Counted from the stretch's first letter, positions 1 to 13,270 are shown. The stretch is DNA of 64,000 nt from Chiridota heheva (GCA_020152595.1 JAIGNY010003785.1:144501-208500), one strand, 5' to 3'. Translations and numbers: made by a program. Notes: generated by a model from the sequence alone, not told the origin.

Positions 1-84
1 CATTTGCATTTAAGTTATTATATGAACTGACACTTTCATACATAGTATGTTCAATCAGGGACTGATAGCTAGGATGAGACTAGA

Positions 85-955
85 GCCTATGGGATGTCAT
101 GTGAAACATGGGTGGGATGCCATGTGGAACATGGGGTGAGATTCCATGTGGAGCAGGGTGGAATGCCACGTGTGACATACAGTAGGGTAGAGGCTATGTG
201 GGACATAGGGTAGGAGGCTATGGGGACATAGGGTAGGAGGCTATGGGGACATGGGATGTGATGCCATGTGTGACATAAAGTAGGATGTCATTGGGACATT
301 GGGAGGGATACCATGTGGAACATGTGGTGGGATTCAATGTGGCAAATAAGGTGGGATGCCATGTGGGACATCAGGTGGGAAGCCACTGATGTTGGACACA
401 GGGAGGGATGTCATGTGGGACATAGGGATTAATGTCATGTGGTTATTAATTGGATTAATGTGGGACATACATGTAGGATGGGATTCATGTGGGACATAGG
501 ATGGGATGCCATGTGGGACATATAGTGGAATGCCATGTGGGACATATGGTGGAATACTATGTGAGAAATACTGTATGGTGGAATGCCATGTGGGAGATAC
601 TGTATGGTGGAATGCCATGTGGGACAAGGCATGGGATGGGTTGTCATGTGGGACATGGGGTGGGATGTCATTTGGGACATGGGATGGTATCCATGTAGGA
701 CAGAGGGTTGGATGCCATGTGGGTCATAGGATGGGATGCCATGTGGGACATATGGTGGGATGCCATGTGGGACATATGTTGGAATGCCACGTGGGACTAG
801 GGATGGGATGGGATGTCATGTGGGACGTGGGGTTGGATGCCATGTGGGAGATATGGTGGATTGTCATGTGGGACATGGGATGGGATGTCATGTGGGACAT
901 GGGGTAGGATACTATGTGGGACTTAGTGTGAGATGGGTGTCAATTTGCATGGGCA
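85..955. repeat. degenerate minisatellite, GGGATGCCATGTGGGACATA-like
   Basis: About 870 bp of imperfect tandem copies of a 20-26 bp unit built on GGATGCCATGTGGGACATA. Spacing varies and many copies differ. Open frames on either strand here follow the repeat and show no protein family. A related array lies at 34707-35390 in another intron. Confidence 0.9.
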
Positions 956-3020
956 TGTGAACCATGATGATATTTACTGTTCTAGTTCTATTTTATTTTG
1001 GATTGTTAACCCAAATTTCATGATTTAACAATCAGCATTATACAATGATTGGGTATTCTTTTTTTCAATATATTTTATGATAATAATAGTCTTGATTTTT
1101 TAATGTTTTTGGTATTTTAGTGCAATTTTCATTCATTTTAGTAAGGTAGGCCTACACATGTGTGTGTGTGTGTGTGTGTGTTAACAGTACTTGCAAATCT
1201 CGCTAGTGTGCAGTCCCCTGTACATTATGATAATAATAATAAAATCCACACTGTGGAGTATGCTCAAAGCGCTAAAACAGTGCCCTGTACATTATGCAGT
1301 GCCCTGTACATACAACAGCAAATTCATAAAATACGCCAAAAATCAAGGGATTGTCTCGTAACCAGATATGCCAGACAAAAAATTATAATGCAACCTCTGT
1401 TCCCATCCATATCTCCAATATCTAGTATATCTACAATTATCTATCTACAATTACAGGACCTCGCTGTGTGCCAATGTTAAATATTTTGTCTCTCGTCACA
1501 TTTTCCATTCATTTGAAGTGCATTAATTTTCTGCAGATAATTGCAACCGTGTTCACCTGACTTGAACATTGGATGCATTACTACATTAATGAAAGAAAGT
1601 AAAATGTGAATTTGAAATATGAAAGTAAAGTGAAGTTTAATGTGAAAGTAAAGTGAAATTTAAATAAAATGGGTTACAATCAATTAAAAAAGATAAAGTA
1701 ATAGATGGTAGACATGTAGAGTGTTTAATTTATGCTATATGTTTGAGTTTTGTGTTTTCCATTAAAATTTAAAGGGTAATTATTTCATGTATTTTTCAAG
1801 TTTTGTAGACATTTTTTTTTTTGAAGAAAAGATATCATCAGTGAAATAACTTGGAATAACTTGTTTTAGTTTCCGCTGATATATTTTCACTTTATGACCA
1901 AAAGCAACCCAAAACATAATTGCAGGTAAAGGCTGGTTCCCAAAAATTATATCCATTATACCCAATCCTTGCTACAAATTTTCAGTCTTTTCACCCACAA
2001 AACCTCCATTTCCGCGGGTGTGACTTTTAGACTCTGCTAGATGCAATTAAGAAACCCACCACAGATAGTTCAGTGATTTTACGCATCAGTTATTACACTG
2101 CCAATCATCTATATGAACACAATGGAACTTATTGTGAAGAGCCAGGTATTGTGGATTTGATTACTGCAGGGCCAAGTCATACATATAATGTGGGGCCTAG
2201 GATTCATTTGGACTTTAAAAGGATGTTTTAGTGAGTTATAAACACTCTGGTGAGTTTGGATGCATTGGACTGAAAATCTATTGCCAGAGTTATTCTTCAT
2301 GGCATCTACTGTTTACATGTGAAAGGTATGACACAAAGCAATTTCATAATATTTCAGAAATTTTAAAACAACTTGCCAAGCAAAATTTGTTTTGTTATTC
2401 CTCTGTTAAGGTAAATATTTTACTATGATATTTCATGAACGTTAGTTGTCTTAGACCTTAGTTGAACGGATCTATTTCATCTCTTGACAAAAATTGCAAT
2501 TCCTTCAAGAATTATCCATCCATCTTCCAAATTTTCAAAGCCTTGTGTTCGATAGCTAGAAATAGATAACATGTATTTTCTAAACTGAGTGTGCAAAATG
2601 ATGACCAGAGATTGAAAGTAGACTTTGTATTGACTTTTGGTGGGGCCCAGGGGCAGAAGCTTCAAGAAGCCCTGCATTTTTCATGGGTTTGGTAGCAGAA
2701 AATTGTTTAAAAATCATGTCAAATACACACTTCCCCCACCCCCAGTGCCCCATCCCCAGAGCCTCCACCCAAACTAGTCTGCAATTTTCAAATTACAAAC
2801 CATATTTAAATTTTCTGAAATATTAAGCATTGGGGGAACAAACCCCCATGTGACCCCACCCCTTCCACTGTTGGGGCCACTGTTGACCATAACATTCTGG
2901 AATGCTTGAAGAGTGTGAAATGGTACTTGTTAGTCGTCATCTGACTGCTACAGTACAAATTTGAATGTTGAGTAGCACGAGTTAGAAACATTTTTAAAAA
3001 CGGATATTTAAAAGCTTTAA
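956..3020. other. intronic DNA with few features
   Basis: AT-rich intron. It holds a TG run at about 1159-1181; a possible reverse-strand SINE end near 1228-1290 (ATAATAATAATAA then CAAAGCGCT, the reverse of AGCGCTTT...ATTATT tails); and a short GAAAGTAAAGTGAA tandem near 1570-1670. No exon with TESK N-lobe motifs was found. Confidence 0.5.
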
Positions 3021-3690
<670 letters not shown>

Positions 3691-4312
3691 ATTTGTTTTG
3701 TTATGAATTTATATGCAGTATTTTCTTCAACTGCGGAACAGCTTTCTGTTTTTTCCTGGGAGCTTGGTATAATTGTGATGATACTGATATGCTGTAAACA
3801 ATGATCTGAAAATGGATAATCAGAATGAGATACTGACTGCAGGGTACTGTTACTAAACTGTGTCTGCTATATCCATTCTTTGTCAGAGTGATTGTTTCCT
3901 CGTTTCATTTCAATAAGTTCCTTCAGGATCTGAAGTAATTTACATGTATGTGGTTTCAATTTCTCTTTGTACAGGTTATTTAAAGGTAGTGTAACCCAGC
4001 ATGTTTCATATCTTTCATTAACAACAGTATACTATACTTCATCCATATTGCTTGCCCATTGCAGATATGAACCTGAATTTCTTTTTGCTAAATAGATTGT
4101 CATCCATGTAACATTTTCTATGCATTTTTTTGTCACAGTTTTGAACTTCATTGCTCATCATGAAGATTCTGGGGGCCGCACAAAATGGCATTGTTAGCAA
4201 TATGTTAAGTTTGTTATGGGCCCCAAAATCCCCAACCAAGGTCATAATTGGACCTGCTCTGCCTCATCATGGTTAATCATTGTTTTAATTCAAGTCACCC
4301 TTTTCTTTGTAG
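3691..4312. other. intron before exon a
   Basis: No coding similarity seen. The stretch ends with the pyrimidine tract and AG acceptor of exon a. A TTTAAAGG end-like motif lies at about 3977, but I could not find a partner. Confidence 0.4.
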
Positions 4313-4361
4313 GTTCATGGGAGTATGTATCGAAGAGGGCCAACTTCATGCATTAACAGAG
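4313..4361 (+). CDS. TESK: TESK-like kinase exon a (hinge, subdomain V)
   Basis: A 49-bp exon encoding FMGVCIEEGQLHALTE, the end of strand 4, strand 5 and the hinge of the kinase fold. It almost matches vertebrate TESK at the same place. The acceptor is a pyrimidine-rich run ending TTTCTTTGTAG; the donor is GAG|gtaatt. One base (G) completes a codon begun in an upstream exon outside the window; the other 48 bases are 16 codons, so it ends in phase 0, as the next exon needs. It is too short to find by open-frame length alone; the call rests on the motif and both splice sites. Confidence 0.85.
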
Positions 4362-4441
4362 GTAATTATGCAACAATTTGCTCAAAACTTTAGGTTTTTA
4401 AATTAAAATTTATCAGAAAAAAATATCTTCTGGTACCAGAA

Positions 4442-4635
4442 GATAGGCTGGGCGCCCTCGTGCCAGGTGGATGGATGGCCTGAAAAGTTGGAGTGGATTG
4501 TCTGCATCTGATCTGGCCACTGCAGGGTGGTCCAGAATTCTACTTCAAAAACATCAGCCAGACACATCTATTCAATGACCCTGAGAGTGTGTCAACGAGC
4601 CGCTAGGCTTATGCCGATTGATTGATTGAGAATAA
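4442..4635 (+). mobile_element. LINE 3' end fragment (GRPRARWMDGL)
   Basis: From 4450, codons read GRPRARWMDGLKSWSGLSA then SDLATAGWSRIL, with an upstream in-frame stop. The block GRP..RW.DG...W is the usual C-terminal end of non-LTR retrotransposon polyproteins. It is followed by GATTGATTGATTGAG and an A-rich stretch, as at a LINE 3' end. Old fragment; clade not decided. Confidence 0.65.
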
Positions 4636-4925
4636 AAAGAAGAAAAAAAAGAAAAAAATGCTGGATGTCACTTATTATAATCTTTAAGGTCTATGGACAT
4701 GTAGGAAATTGCTACATGGTTTTTCATGGTTGTTGATAGATTTGAAAGCAGGGCTGTAATTCTTTTTTGGATAAGAAACCCCACCCCTCCCCCCTCCCTC
4801 TGCTGCCTCATTTAAAGGATGAGAATTACGACCCTGCTTAAAAAGCAATTTACCTGATGTTTCCTCTATGCATGTCCATACATAACTTTTAAGGTGTGTA
4901 GACATGCCCAAAACAATAGCACTAC

Positions 4926-6855
4926 CATATTCAACAGACGTAATACTAAGCGCACTGGGAAAATAGAATTACACCAGCGTTAAGGCCTAAATTTCTTCTT
5001 AGTAAATGCCCATGATTAGGGCTGCGCGTTCAGTGTGCTATTTGAACTGCATTGTGTGAACTGGTTCTATACTAGCCCTACAATAACCACCACAAAGACA
5101 TCGTTAGCATCAGAAATATGCAAAATAAGCACATAATGTAACAAAACTGGAGTTATTTGAAGTCTTCAAATTATTCGAATAAATTATATTATTAGTCAAA
5201 AAATGTTGGTTAGGCGCTTATTAGAGCAGGGGCGCTAATACGTTGAATACAGTATTTGTTATACCCTTTGCGTAAAATTACTCATTTAAATATTAACAAA
5301 AGAACGGTTTCATCAATATTACCTGTTTTATTCGCTAATGTATCTGAATTGTGTCTTCTACTTTTTGGTTTATGGAGAAAGACGACCTTAATTGTGAAAT
5401 CTAGAAGAAAACTATCTGGAGGCACTCACAGAGTTAATTTGGCCATGGAAATTACCACATTATAGTATAGAATAATCTATGATTGTGGTCATATTACACA
5501 TGTATTATTATTGATTGCCTTAAACAAAATGCAGCTTCTAATGGAAAAATGAAGGGACAATAAGAAGTAAAATGCAGACATTATTCCTGTCACTAAATGC
5601 AGATATGCATGAAATTTCTAAAACCCTTAGGATTTTCAGGGTGGTAGGTGGTACTTCATTGCTGTTCAGAAATCATTTTGAATTCTGAGTAGAGTATAAG
5701 GTATGGACAAGTGCTATGTGAAAACATGCTAGAATATTTAGACTACCATATTTGACATAATAACTCTTCGAATCCCACAAAGTCGCGGCATGACTGATTG
5801 GACGTGCACTTTTCAAAAAATTGCTTTGTCAAATAGGCCCACAGCAGTGACCCTGGTATCAATTGAAAGAACTCGGATAGTTCTCTGAGAAAATGTAACT
5901 TTTTGATGAGGGTTATGCTGAAGATTTTTGAGAGAAAACAAATAGGTCGAAATAGAAAGAAGAAAAAAAAATGAATTTTATTGCCTTCTTGAGACCATTT
6001 TTTGACAAAAATCGTAGTTCCTGATTGCAATACAACTGCCTTATGCAAAAAATATCGTTAGAATTGTAATTTTACACATTTTCAATTGAAATCAAAAAGA
6101 GCAACTACCTCCTCTTTGTCCAGACCGAAATTTTAAAATAAGTCCACATTCTACTCGTAGACAGTGTGGTGGGTAGCGGTAATGCGTGTGGGCTTCACGT
6201 TCAAAAACCAAATTGGATGCGTGGCTTTGTTCTTCATAAGTAATTACAGCGGTGATTATTTTTTTGGTTTTATTTTCATTGTTTTTGCATGTTTTGCTTT
6301 GAAAAAAAAATTAGACTGGTATCAATGGAAAGGAAATTTTACAAACAATCTAAATATGCACACAAAAAAATCCTTCACAAGAATAAATACAAGCTTAAAA
6401 AAAGCTTAATTTTGCCTAAAATTTGCAAATTGTTTATTGTCTTAGCATTCATAAAAACCAAACTTTGTAGTGATAGAAAATAAAATAAAAGTTGTGAAAA
6501 TTAATTTTGAAAAAAACAAATCTGAAAAATTGCAGTCACGTTTGAGCGCCCTGGAATTGGAATGGTTATAAGCTGTATGTAATAAGTGCCCACCCGACAT
6601 TTTGGGACTGATAATTTATTTGAATAATTTGAAGACTTAAAATAGGATTTGATACATTTTTTGCTCATTTTGCAACTGACGCTCACGATGTATTTGCGGA
6701 TGTTATTGAGGGGCTAGTATAGAACCATAATGCAATCGAATAGCACACTGTACAAGTCCCGAAACATGGGCGCTATTAGGAAAAACTTTGGACCTAAAAA
6801 GTTGTGTAATTATATTTCCGTAAAAGGCCCGTGCATTTATTACATCAAAAATTTA
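4926..6855. mobile_element. ~1.9-kb element with ~300-bp inverted terminal repeats
   Basis: The left arm (about 4926-5250) returns in reverse complement in the right arm (about 6530-6855). Matching anchors include GGTTCTATACTAGCCC with GGGGCTAGTATAGAACC, GTGTGCTATT with AATAGCACAC, and GAAGTCTTCAAATTATTCGA with TTGAATAATTTGAAGACTT. The 1.3 kb between the arms shows no transposase. Likely a non-autonomous DNA transposon or foldback element; arms are clearly diverged, so it is old. Confidence 0.75.
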
Positions 6856-8104
6856 AATAAATTGCAAAAGATCCTTTTATGATAGAGTAAATATTAACTT
6901 TTATGAATTTTATGCAAATTTATGATGAATGAATGGGCAGATCAGATTTTCTTCTTCATAATATTTTGATTCTTTTGATAGCATTTTTTGGCAGGTTCGG
7001 TAGCTGCTTCTGGCAAAAGGGTTTTGGGATACTCCCAAACAACATGTGGGTGGAAAAGACTTTCTTCTTTTTTAAAGATCTTAGAATTAGGAAAGAAATA
7101 TAAAGAATATTCATACAGATGTTTAAATTGTTTTCCCATTCATACATATGGCGTACATTGTAAAATCAGCTGTAACTTATCAATCTTAATAAAGACTGCT
7201 ACTTAGGATCTGATGTAACTTTATAGCCAGAATATCAATAAATCTGATACATACTAGTAACGTCACTTTCGTGGCAGTACTTGATCAGTCCGATGTCATC
7301 TCCTTTTGGTTGAACAAAATTTTCTCCCAAATGGGCGAACTTTAATTTAATGTAAATCAGTCTCCCATGATGCAACATTACCCACAAGCCCTCTGTATAT
7401 GCCCCATAATCGTAATACAACGAATTCATAACACAGCCCTGGAATTCTTGATAATGAGCATGAAAGGTTGATTGTTGAATATTCATAAAGAGTATATTTA
7501 GATCTAAATAAAATATGATTCGCCAGTCTGTTTTTGTGCAAAACAATGAAAAATATTTGACATGCGCAATGACCTTTATTGTTAGATGCAATCTGGTCAT
7601 TTAGTATGTTAGTTATTGTTGGGCAATGTGCAATGTTTCAGCATTGTATGACGGGTACTAAAATCACGTATTGTGATATTTGAGTAGTTTTTCGTGATTA
7701 TTTTCAAAGGAGCCTTGTTGTTTGCTTCAATGCTACATTAGTTGATGAATTCAAACGGAGTATTTTTCAAAAAAAATTGAATTCTACCTATTTTTCTTCA
7801 TTTTGTGAAAAGCCTGTTATATTTTTTGGATGACGACTGAATCGCTTAGAAACCACACAGCACTCTTTGTATAAGCATGGAAAAATGGGAAAGCAGGGAT
7901 TGATTGACAGATTTGCGATGAAATTTTATGTTTAAATGACTGGCTTTTTGATGTAAACAGTACAGCATGCAACATATGCACTGCATGTGCATTGATCAGT
8001 TCCATATGGATGCCGAGAAGGCCGAGGTGTATAGTTCACTGGCCCACTGTATAATTTACTGGCCTGCAGTGCATAATTTTATAAATCACTGGCTTGCGGT
8101 CAGG
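6856..8104. other. intronic DNA, no clear gene
   Basis: AT-rich. The longest open stretch, on the minus strand around 7235-7600, has no recognisable domain. A short match in reverse orientation joins 7240-7290 and 39355-39415 (TACTGCCACG...AGTATGTATCAGAT), so part of it is probably a dispersed repeat. Confidence 0.4.
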
Positions 8105-8107
8105 GCT

Positions 8108-8457
8108 TAAACCCCTAGCTTGATTAAAAAGGGGCTGGGTGCTAGACTTGTTCAGGGGCACAAAAATGCACGCGCGAAATGCTGCGTCTTTTTGCTGTGG
8201 AATTTAGGGGCCCCTTAAGGCTTAATCCCATGGTGAAGAAAGCTCTGGCATACCTTAGAATGAAACTATTCTGACTGATAAGGACCATTCATGAGCCAAA
8301 CAGGACAATTGCTTACTATGCTATGTTCTGAATCCATGTAAGGTATTTCATTTATGAGGTTAATTAAGATTATTAAGTTTAAAAAAAATCTATAAAAAAA
8401 ACAAAAACAATTTGTACATTTTTTTCTGGGCCCTGTGAAACAGCAAAGCTAGGGGTC
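8108..8457. mobile_element. short inverted-repeat element, ACCCCTAGCTT ends
   Basis: It starts ACCCCTAGCTTGAT and ends CAGCAAAGCTAGGGGT, so the outer ~11 bp are inverted. The body (CTATTCTGACTGATAAGGA, TTCATGAGCCAAACAGGACA) matches a second copy at 42290-42767. No coding. Likely a non-autonomous DNA transposon. Confidence 0.7.
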
Positions 8458-9171
8458 TCGGGCTGATTTCTGGGGGCTGATCCCCTTGTTAAAAATTGAC
8501 CTGACTGGGGGAAATCTCTATAAAATCAATTGACTGTGAGGGTGGATAAGTTAGGGCAGCCGAAAGTAGCAACATATAGAAGTTTCTTCTTTAAAACGAA
8601 GACTTTAACTGTCCTTTAAATATTCAATGACTTTAAACAGCATCCCTAGACCTTGTAAAGCAAAACTATTTTGAAACATTTTCTTGGAAAAATAAACCCA
8701 GTAGTGAGACTACCAGAAATGCTAAAACATTTCCGCATGCATCTGTACACCTTCTGTTGAGGCATATAGAAGTATATCGGTATGAAGTCATTTGTTGTGT
8801 TTACAGTAAGAGCTCGGGTTCAGGGTTGCGAGTTATTCAGCTTCTGCATTTCAGGAAATATTGATCCCCTGGGAGGGTTGCCAAACAGGAAATTTCTGAG
8901 GCTTGTTTGGTTTGTTGTATACAATGCTGACGAGATGAAGCTGGTCCAATCTAGTGATACGTATATACATCACTGCAACTAATCAAGTGATACTGGTTCA
9001 TTATTTTTTATGATCAAAAATTTTCCTGCGGTGATATTGTTTGGATGTAAGTGCATTTTAAATGATGTTAGAGCATTTTAAGCGATGAAAGATTTTGATT
9101 GAAAATATTTTTTAAGGGGATATCTTCCCTATCCCAAGTGAAAGGAATGGGTTTGGGGAAGAGTTGGATTT
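8458..9171. other. intronic DNA, nothing recognised
   Basis: No exon, RNA gene or repeat could be supported here, apart from the lead-in to the 51-bp minisatellite. Confidence 0.4.
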
Positions 9172-9900
9172 GGGAATTGATGGGTTTGGAAATGGGTGAG
9201 TGCATGTTGGGAGGTGATATTAGGGAATTGATGGGTTTGGAAATGGGTGAGTGCATGTTGGGAGGTGATATTGGGGAATTGATGGGTTTGGAAATGGGCG
9301 AGTGCATGTTAAGAGGTGATATTGGGGAATTGATGGGTTTGGAAATGGGTGAGTGCATGTTGGGAGGTGATATTGGGGAATTGATGGGTTTGGAAATGGG
9401 TGAGTGCATGTTAAGAGGTGATATTGGGGAATTGATGGGTTTGGAAATGGGTGAGTGCATGTTGGGAGGTTATATTGGGGAATTGATGGGTTTGGAAATG
9501 GGTGAGTGCATGTTGGGAGGTGATATTGGGGAATTGATGGGTTTGGAAATAGGTGAGTGCATGTTGGTAGGTGATATCAGGGAATTGATGGGTTTGGAAA
9601 TCGTTGAGTGCATGTTGGAAGGTGAAGGAATTGATGGGTTTGAAATGGGTGAGTGCATGTTGGGAAGTGTATTGGAATTGATGGGTTTGGAAATGGGTGA
9701 GTGCATGTTGGGAGGTGATATCGGGGAATTGATGGGTTTGGAAATGGGTGAGTGCATGTTGGGAGGTGATATTGGGGAATTGATGGGTTTGGAAATGGGT
9801 GAGTGCATGTTGGGAGGTGATATCGGGGAATTGATGGGTTTGGAAATGGGTGAGTGCATGTTGGGAGGTGATATCAGGGAATTAGTGGAATTGGAAAAGG
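9172..9900 (+). repeat. 51-bp minisatellite, 14 copies, with open frame
   Basis: Fourteen tandem copies of a 51-bp unit encoding GELMGLEMGECMLGGDI on the + strand; the opposite strand also stays open. An ATG-started frame runs from about 9147 to 9938 (roughly 263 codons). Units with GG and RG alternate in copies 2-5, a sign of pairwise duplication. Copies 9-10 are shorter. It lies inside a TESK intron on the same strand. A minisatellite is the simplest view; coding is not supported by any known domain. Confidence 0.9.
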
Positions 9901-9904
9901 AATG

Positions 9905-10920
9905 GTGTGAGGTAGTGATGGGTTTGGACCCAACTTAGGGGCAGGAATGAGTTTTGGGAAAAGAGTTGGATTGGGGAAGTGATGGATTTGAGAAAAAATA
10001 GGCCTACATTTTGTGAAGGGATGGGTTTAGGGAGGGAGGGAGGTATAGGTTTGAAAGGAGGTATAGGTTTGGGGAAGTGCATGAATTTGAGAAAGAGGAT
10101 ATCTTTTGTCAAGGCAGGCCCATAGCCAGGGTGTTTATCCAAGCAAACAAACCCCCTTTTGTTGAGAAAGTGCTCTTTTGAAATCTAAAAACATAATAAG
10201 TGCCCAAGGTTTTTTGCCTTTTTATAGGAAAAACGAACCCCTTTTCAAATTCCTAAACCCTCTTTTATTGAGAAAGTGCCCATTTGGAATTTAAAAATAA
10301 TAATAAGCCCTTAAGATTGAAAGATTATTTCCCCTTTTATGCGAAAAATGGACCCCCTTTTTAAATTCCTGGCTATGGGCCTGCAAGGGATGGGTATTGA
10401 TAGGGGAGGGATGTGTTGGGGAAGTGGATTCTGGCTATGGGCCTGCAAGGGATGGGTATGGGGAGGGGGGGATGTGTTCAGGGAAAGTATAGGTTTGGGG
10501 AAGTGGATGGATTTATAGGTTTGGGGATGGGGATGGATAAGTTTGAATTATAAAGGGATGGATTTGAGAAAGAGGGTACATTTTGTGAAGGGATGGGTTT
10601 GAAGAAGTGTATGGATATGAAAACAAGGACACATTTTGTGAAGGGAAGGTTTCTGGGAGATATAGGTTTGGGGATGTGATGGATTTGAGAAAGGATACAT
10701 TTTTGTGAAAGTTTGGGACAGGGATGGGTTTAGGGAAGTAAGGTTTGGGGAAGGGATGGATTTGAGAATGAAGGTACATTTTGTAAAGGGAAGGGATGGG
10801 TTTGAAGAAGTGTATGGATATGAGAAAGAGGACACATTTTGTGAAGGGTTTGGTTTGGGGGAGGAATTGCTTTGGGAGAGGGAAGGGGTTAGAGAATGAA
10901 TGGCTTTATTGGATGAGGGA
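9905..10920. repeat. degenerate GGGATGGATTTGAGAAAG-type repeats
   Basis: Irregular G/A-rich copies of segments such as GGATGGATTTGAGAAAG and ACATTTTGTGAAGGGATGG, related in composition to the 51-bp array before it. Embedded at about 10130-10390 is a ~120-bp tandem duplication (TTGAGAAAGTGC...CCCCTTTT) and a repeated GGCTATGGGCCTGCAAGGGA block (10371, 10432). Confidence 0.75.
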
Positions 10921-11127
10921 TAAAAGAGTGAACTCTTTAGGACTTGCAGTACACTTAGGAATACTGTCAAGGAATAAGATTTAAACACTCATATGCAAGA
11001 GAAACTGACATCGCTTCAATGCTCTTTCAAAGTTAAATATGTTTTTAAAAGCTACTTTTTTTGTTATGGTTTAAATTTCAGTTATGGTTAGTCAATAATG
11101 ATCTTGTTCTGCAATTTCTCAAAACAG

Positions 11128-11277
11128 TTTGTAAATGGAGGCAATTTGTCGGATCTGTTAGTGGAGGAACGGTTCTTCTTTTCATGGATTGCCCGATGTG
11201 AGCTGGCAGAGGATATCGCTGAAGGAATGATGTACTTAAATTCACAGGGTTTTATGCACAGAGACTTAACTTCAAAG
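11128..11277 (+). CDS. TESK: TESK-like kinase exon b (catalytic loop HRD)
   Basis: A 150-bp phase-0 exon encoding 50 residues from FVNGGNLSDLL to MHRDLTSK. NGGNL after the hinge is typical of TESK/LIMK kinases. LAEDIAEGMMYLNSQGF is helix E. HRDLTSK is the catalytic loop, with the catalytic Asp in HRD and TSK where most kinases have K..N, a TESK signature. The acceptor is TTTCTCAAAACAG, the donor AAG|gtaaga. The Asn that completes HRDLTSKN is the first codon of the next exon. Confidence 0.93.
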
Positions 11278-12055
11278 GTAAGAGACTACAAAACACATTT
11301 TATAGTTTGTCTTGTCTCTGTAAAATTGACTGCTTACCATTCGAGATATTACTTCGGATTGCAAATTGATTGCTTCCAAAACTACCTCAGCATTGTGGCA
11401 TTTCAGGCTGATCGCATAATGCCAGAACAGAATTTGAATTTTTCAGTATAAAAATTGTTAGATTAGAAAAACATGATAAACAGATTTTCAAAACAAAGAA
11501 TTTTTGCACTTTGTAGATTGCATACCTCCACCTGCTTGGCAAATCAAATATTCTTAATATTTTGCCAAGTCCCCCCCACCTTTATCCTCACTCTTTCCCT
11601 ATGCAATCTACCTCGAAATTTTAGACCCACTAAGTTTTATCCTCAAATATTCTCGTCTTCATTGTTAATCAGTATTGTCTATTTGCAATTTAAACACTTC
11701 AGGGGTTATATCTGCATTCTGACTTATCTTTTACAAGGCCATATCATTGTTTTCAGTTTTATTCAGACTAAGTATTCATTGTTTGAGTTCCTTTCAGACA
11801 AGATTCACATTCCATTATTTCATTTTCATGGGTTTTTTTTTTTTTTCTTTTGATACCCAACCACTTGATTTAATTTTCTTTAGAGTCCAGATATGGATGT
11901 TTAGGATTTTCATTCAGAGCATAAATTCATTGTTGAGCACATTCCATTGGAAAGTTTGAACTAGAAGTCTTGACAGATTTCTTCCAAAAACATCCCCACC
12001 CCTCCATTTGAGCCCTTTCCCCAATGCATTATGGCTGAAATTTTAATCACCTCTT
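11278..12055. other. intron b-c, first part
   Basis: No exon seen. Two diverged copies of a block with CCCCACC...CTTTCCC.ATGCA...GAAATTTTA lie near 11570-11625 and 11990-12050. Confidence 0.35.
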
Positions 12056-12059
12056 CCTT

Positions 12060-12205
12060 AAGCAGCAAACACAAAACACACAAAATGTAATTAAAATCAA
12101 ATAATCAGTTCCTGAGATATGTTGATGACAAACAGCCAAAGAACAAACACAGGCAAAAACATAACCTCTGTCCAACTTTGTTGGCGACGATAATAAATAA
12201 TTACT
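12060..12205 (-). mobile_element. copy of the CCGCCAACCAAGTTGGACGG dispersed family (reverse)
   Basis: Read on the minus strand it gives CGCCAACAAAGTTGGACAG, then AGGTTATGTTTTTGCC, TTGTTTGT and a TCATCAACATATCTCA block. The same order occurs on the + strand at 29430-29960. Dispersed repeat of unknown class. Confidence 0.6.
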
Positions 12206-12545
12206 CTCAACAAAACAATACTGTTACTGTTATTGTTTTTTTAACAGTAGTACTGTCCCATAATAAAGTGTATCCTGATCAACATTCCTAAAGTGCATTG
12301 TAATATCTGCATGGATAACTATTTTATTTGAATGAGTTCCATGATACTCCTTTAAGAATTTCAGAATAATCATTTGACTTTCATGTATTCAAGAGGTGTT
12401 TGGAATGTAAGACTGAAATTAGATTCATTGATGGAGAATTCTTTTCCATTTATAACCTCAAACCTAATGCAGCTGGTTAGATCTGGACCTGATTCCACCC
12501 CTTCTCGGTTCCTCACTCTGACATCAAGACTAGGTGACCCAAGGA

Positions 12546-12790
12546 GATGGGTGGCTCAGCCGGTAAAGCATTCGACTGAGATATGCAGGAGGTCCCAGGT
12601 TCGAGTCCAACAACGATTTATCCCCAAGATTTTTCCACATATTAGCAGAACAATAAGCTGACATCAGTCACAGAGATTGGTCATCTGCATCCCACCTTCT
12701 CCCTCATCCAGCCTTTGGGAAAAATGGCCAATTGCAGGGTGGCGCTCACCTTCCATCCGATAAGGATGTTGGTAAATGGCGGTCTCGAGG
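12546..12790 (+). mobile_element. tRNA-derived SINE (type 3)
   Basis: A tRNA-like head has an A box (TGGCTCAGCCGG, 12552-12563) and B box (GGTTCGAGTCC, 12598-12608) about 35 bp apart, followed by a ~180-bp body. No paired acceptor stem is evident, so it is not a tRNA gene. Confidence 0.7.
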
Positions 12791-12917
12791 GTAGGGTTCC
12801 TCATGAACCTTACCTGGTTCTTAGATCACTTTTCGAAAAGAGTAGAGGGTGAAAACCTGTTGTTCATCCACTACCGATCTAAATTTAGAAACTGGCATTG
12901 TCAGCTTGCCACATTAT

Positions 12918-13270
12918 CCCTTTATATGGTTGTTGCCAAGTTCCCTTTATATGGTTGTTGCCAAGTTCCCTTTATATGGTTGTTACCAAGTTCCCTTTAT
13001 ATGGTTGTTGCCAAGTTCCCTTTATATGGTTGTTGCCAAGTTCCTTTTATATGGTTGTTGCCAAGTTTCCTTTATATGGTTGTTGCCAAGTTCCCTTTAT
13101 ATGGTTGTTGCCAAGTTCCCTTTATATGGTTGTTGCCAATTCCCTTTATATGGTTGTTGCCAAGTTCCCTTTATATGGTTGTTGCCAAGTTCCCTTTATA
13201 TGGTTGTTGCCAAGTTCCCTTTATATGCTTGTTGCCAAGTTCCTTTTATATGGTTGTTGCCAACTTCCCA
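12918..13270. repeat. 25-bp minisatellite, about 14 copies
   Basis: Nearly identical head-to-tail copies of a 25-bp unit containing TTTATATGGTTGTTGCCAAG. Since 25 is not a multiple of three, all three + frames read the same FPLYGCCQ / LYMVVAK text in turn; these frames are artefacts. Confidence 0.97.

Noticed and set aside
7235..7600. 121-codon minus-strand open frame
   Set aside because: Part of it matches 39355-39415 in another intron, so it is more likely a dispersed repeat.
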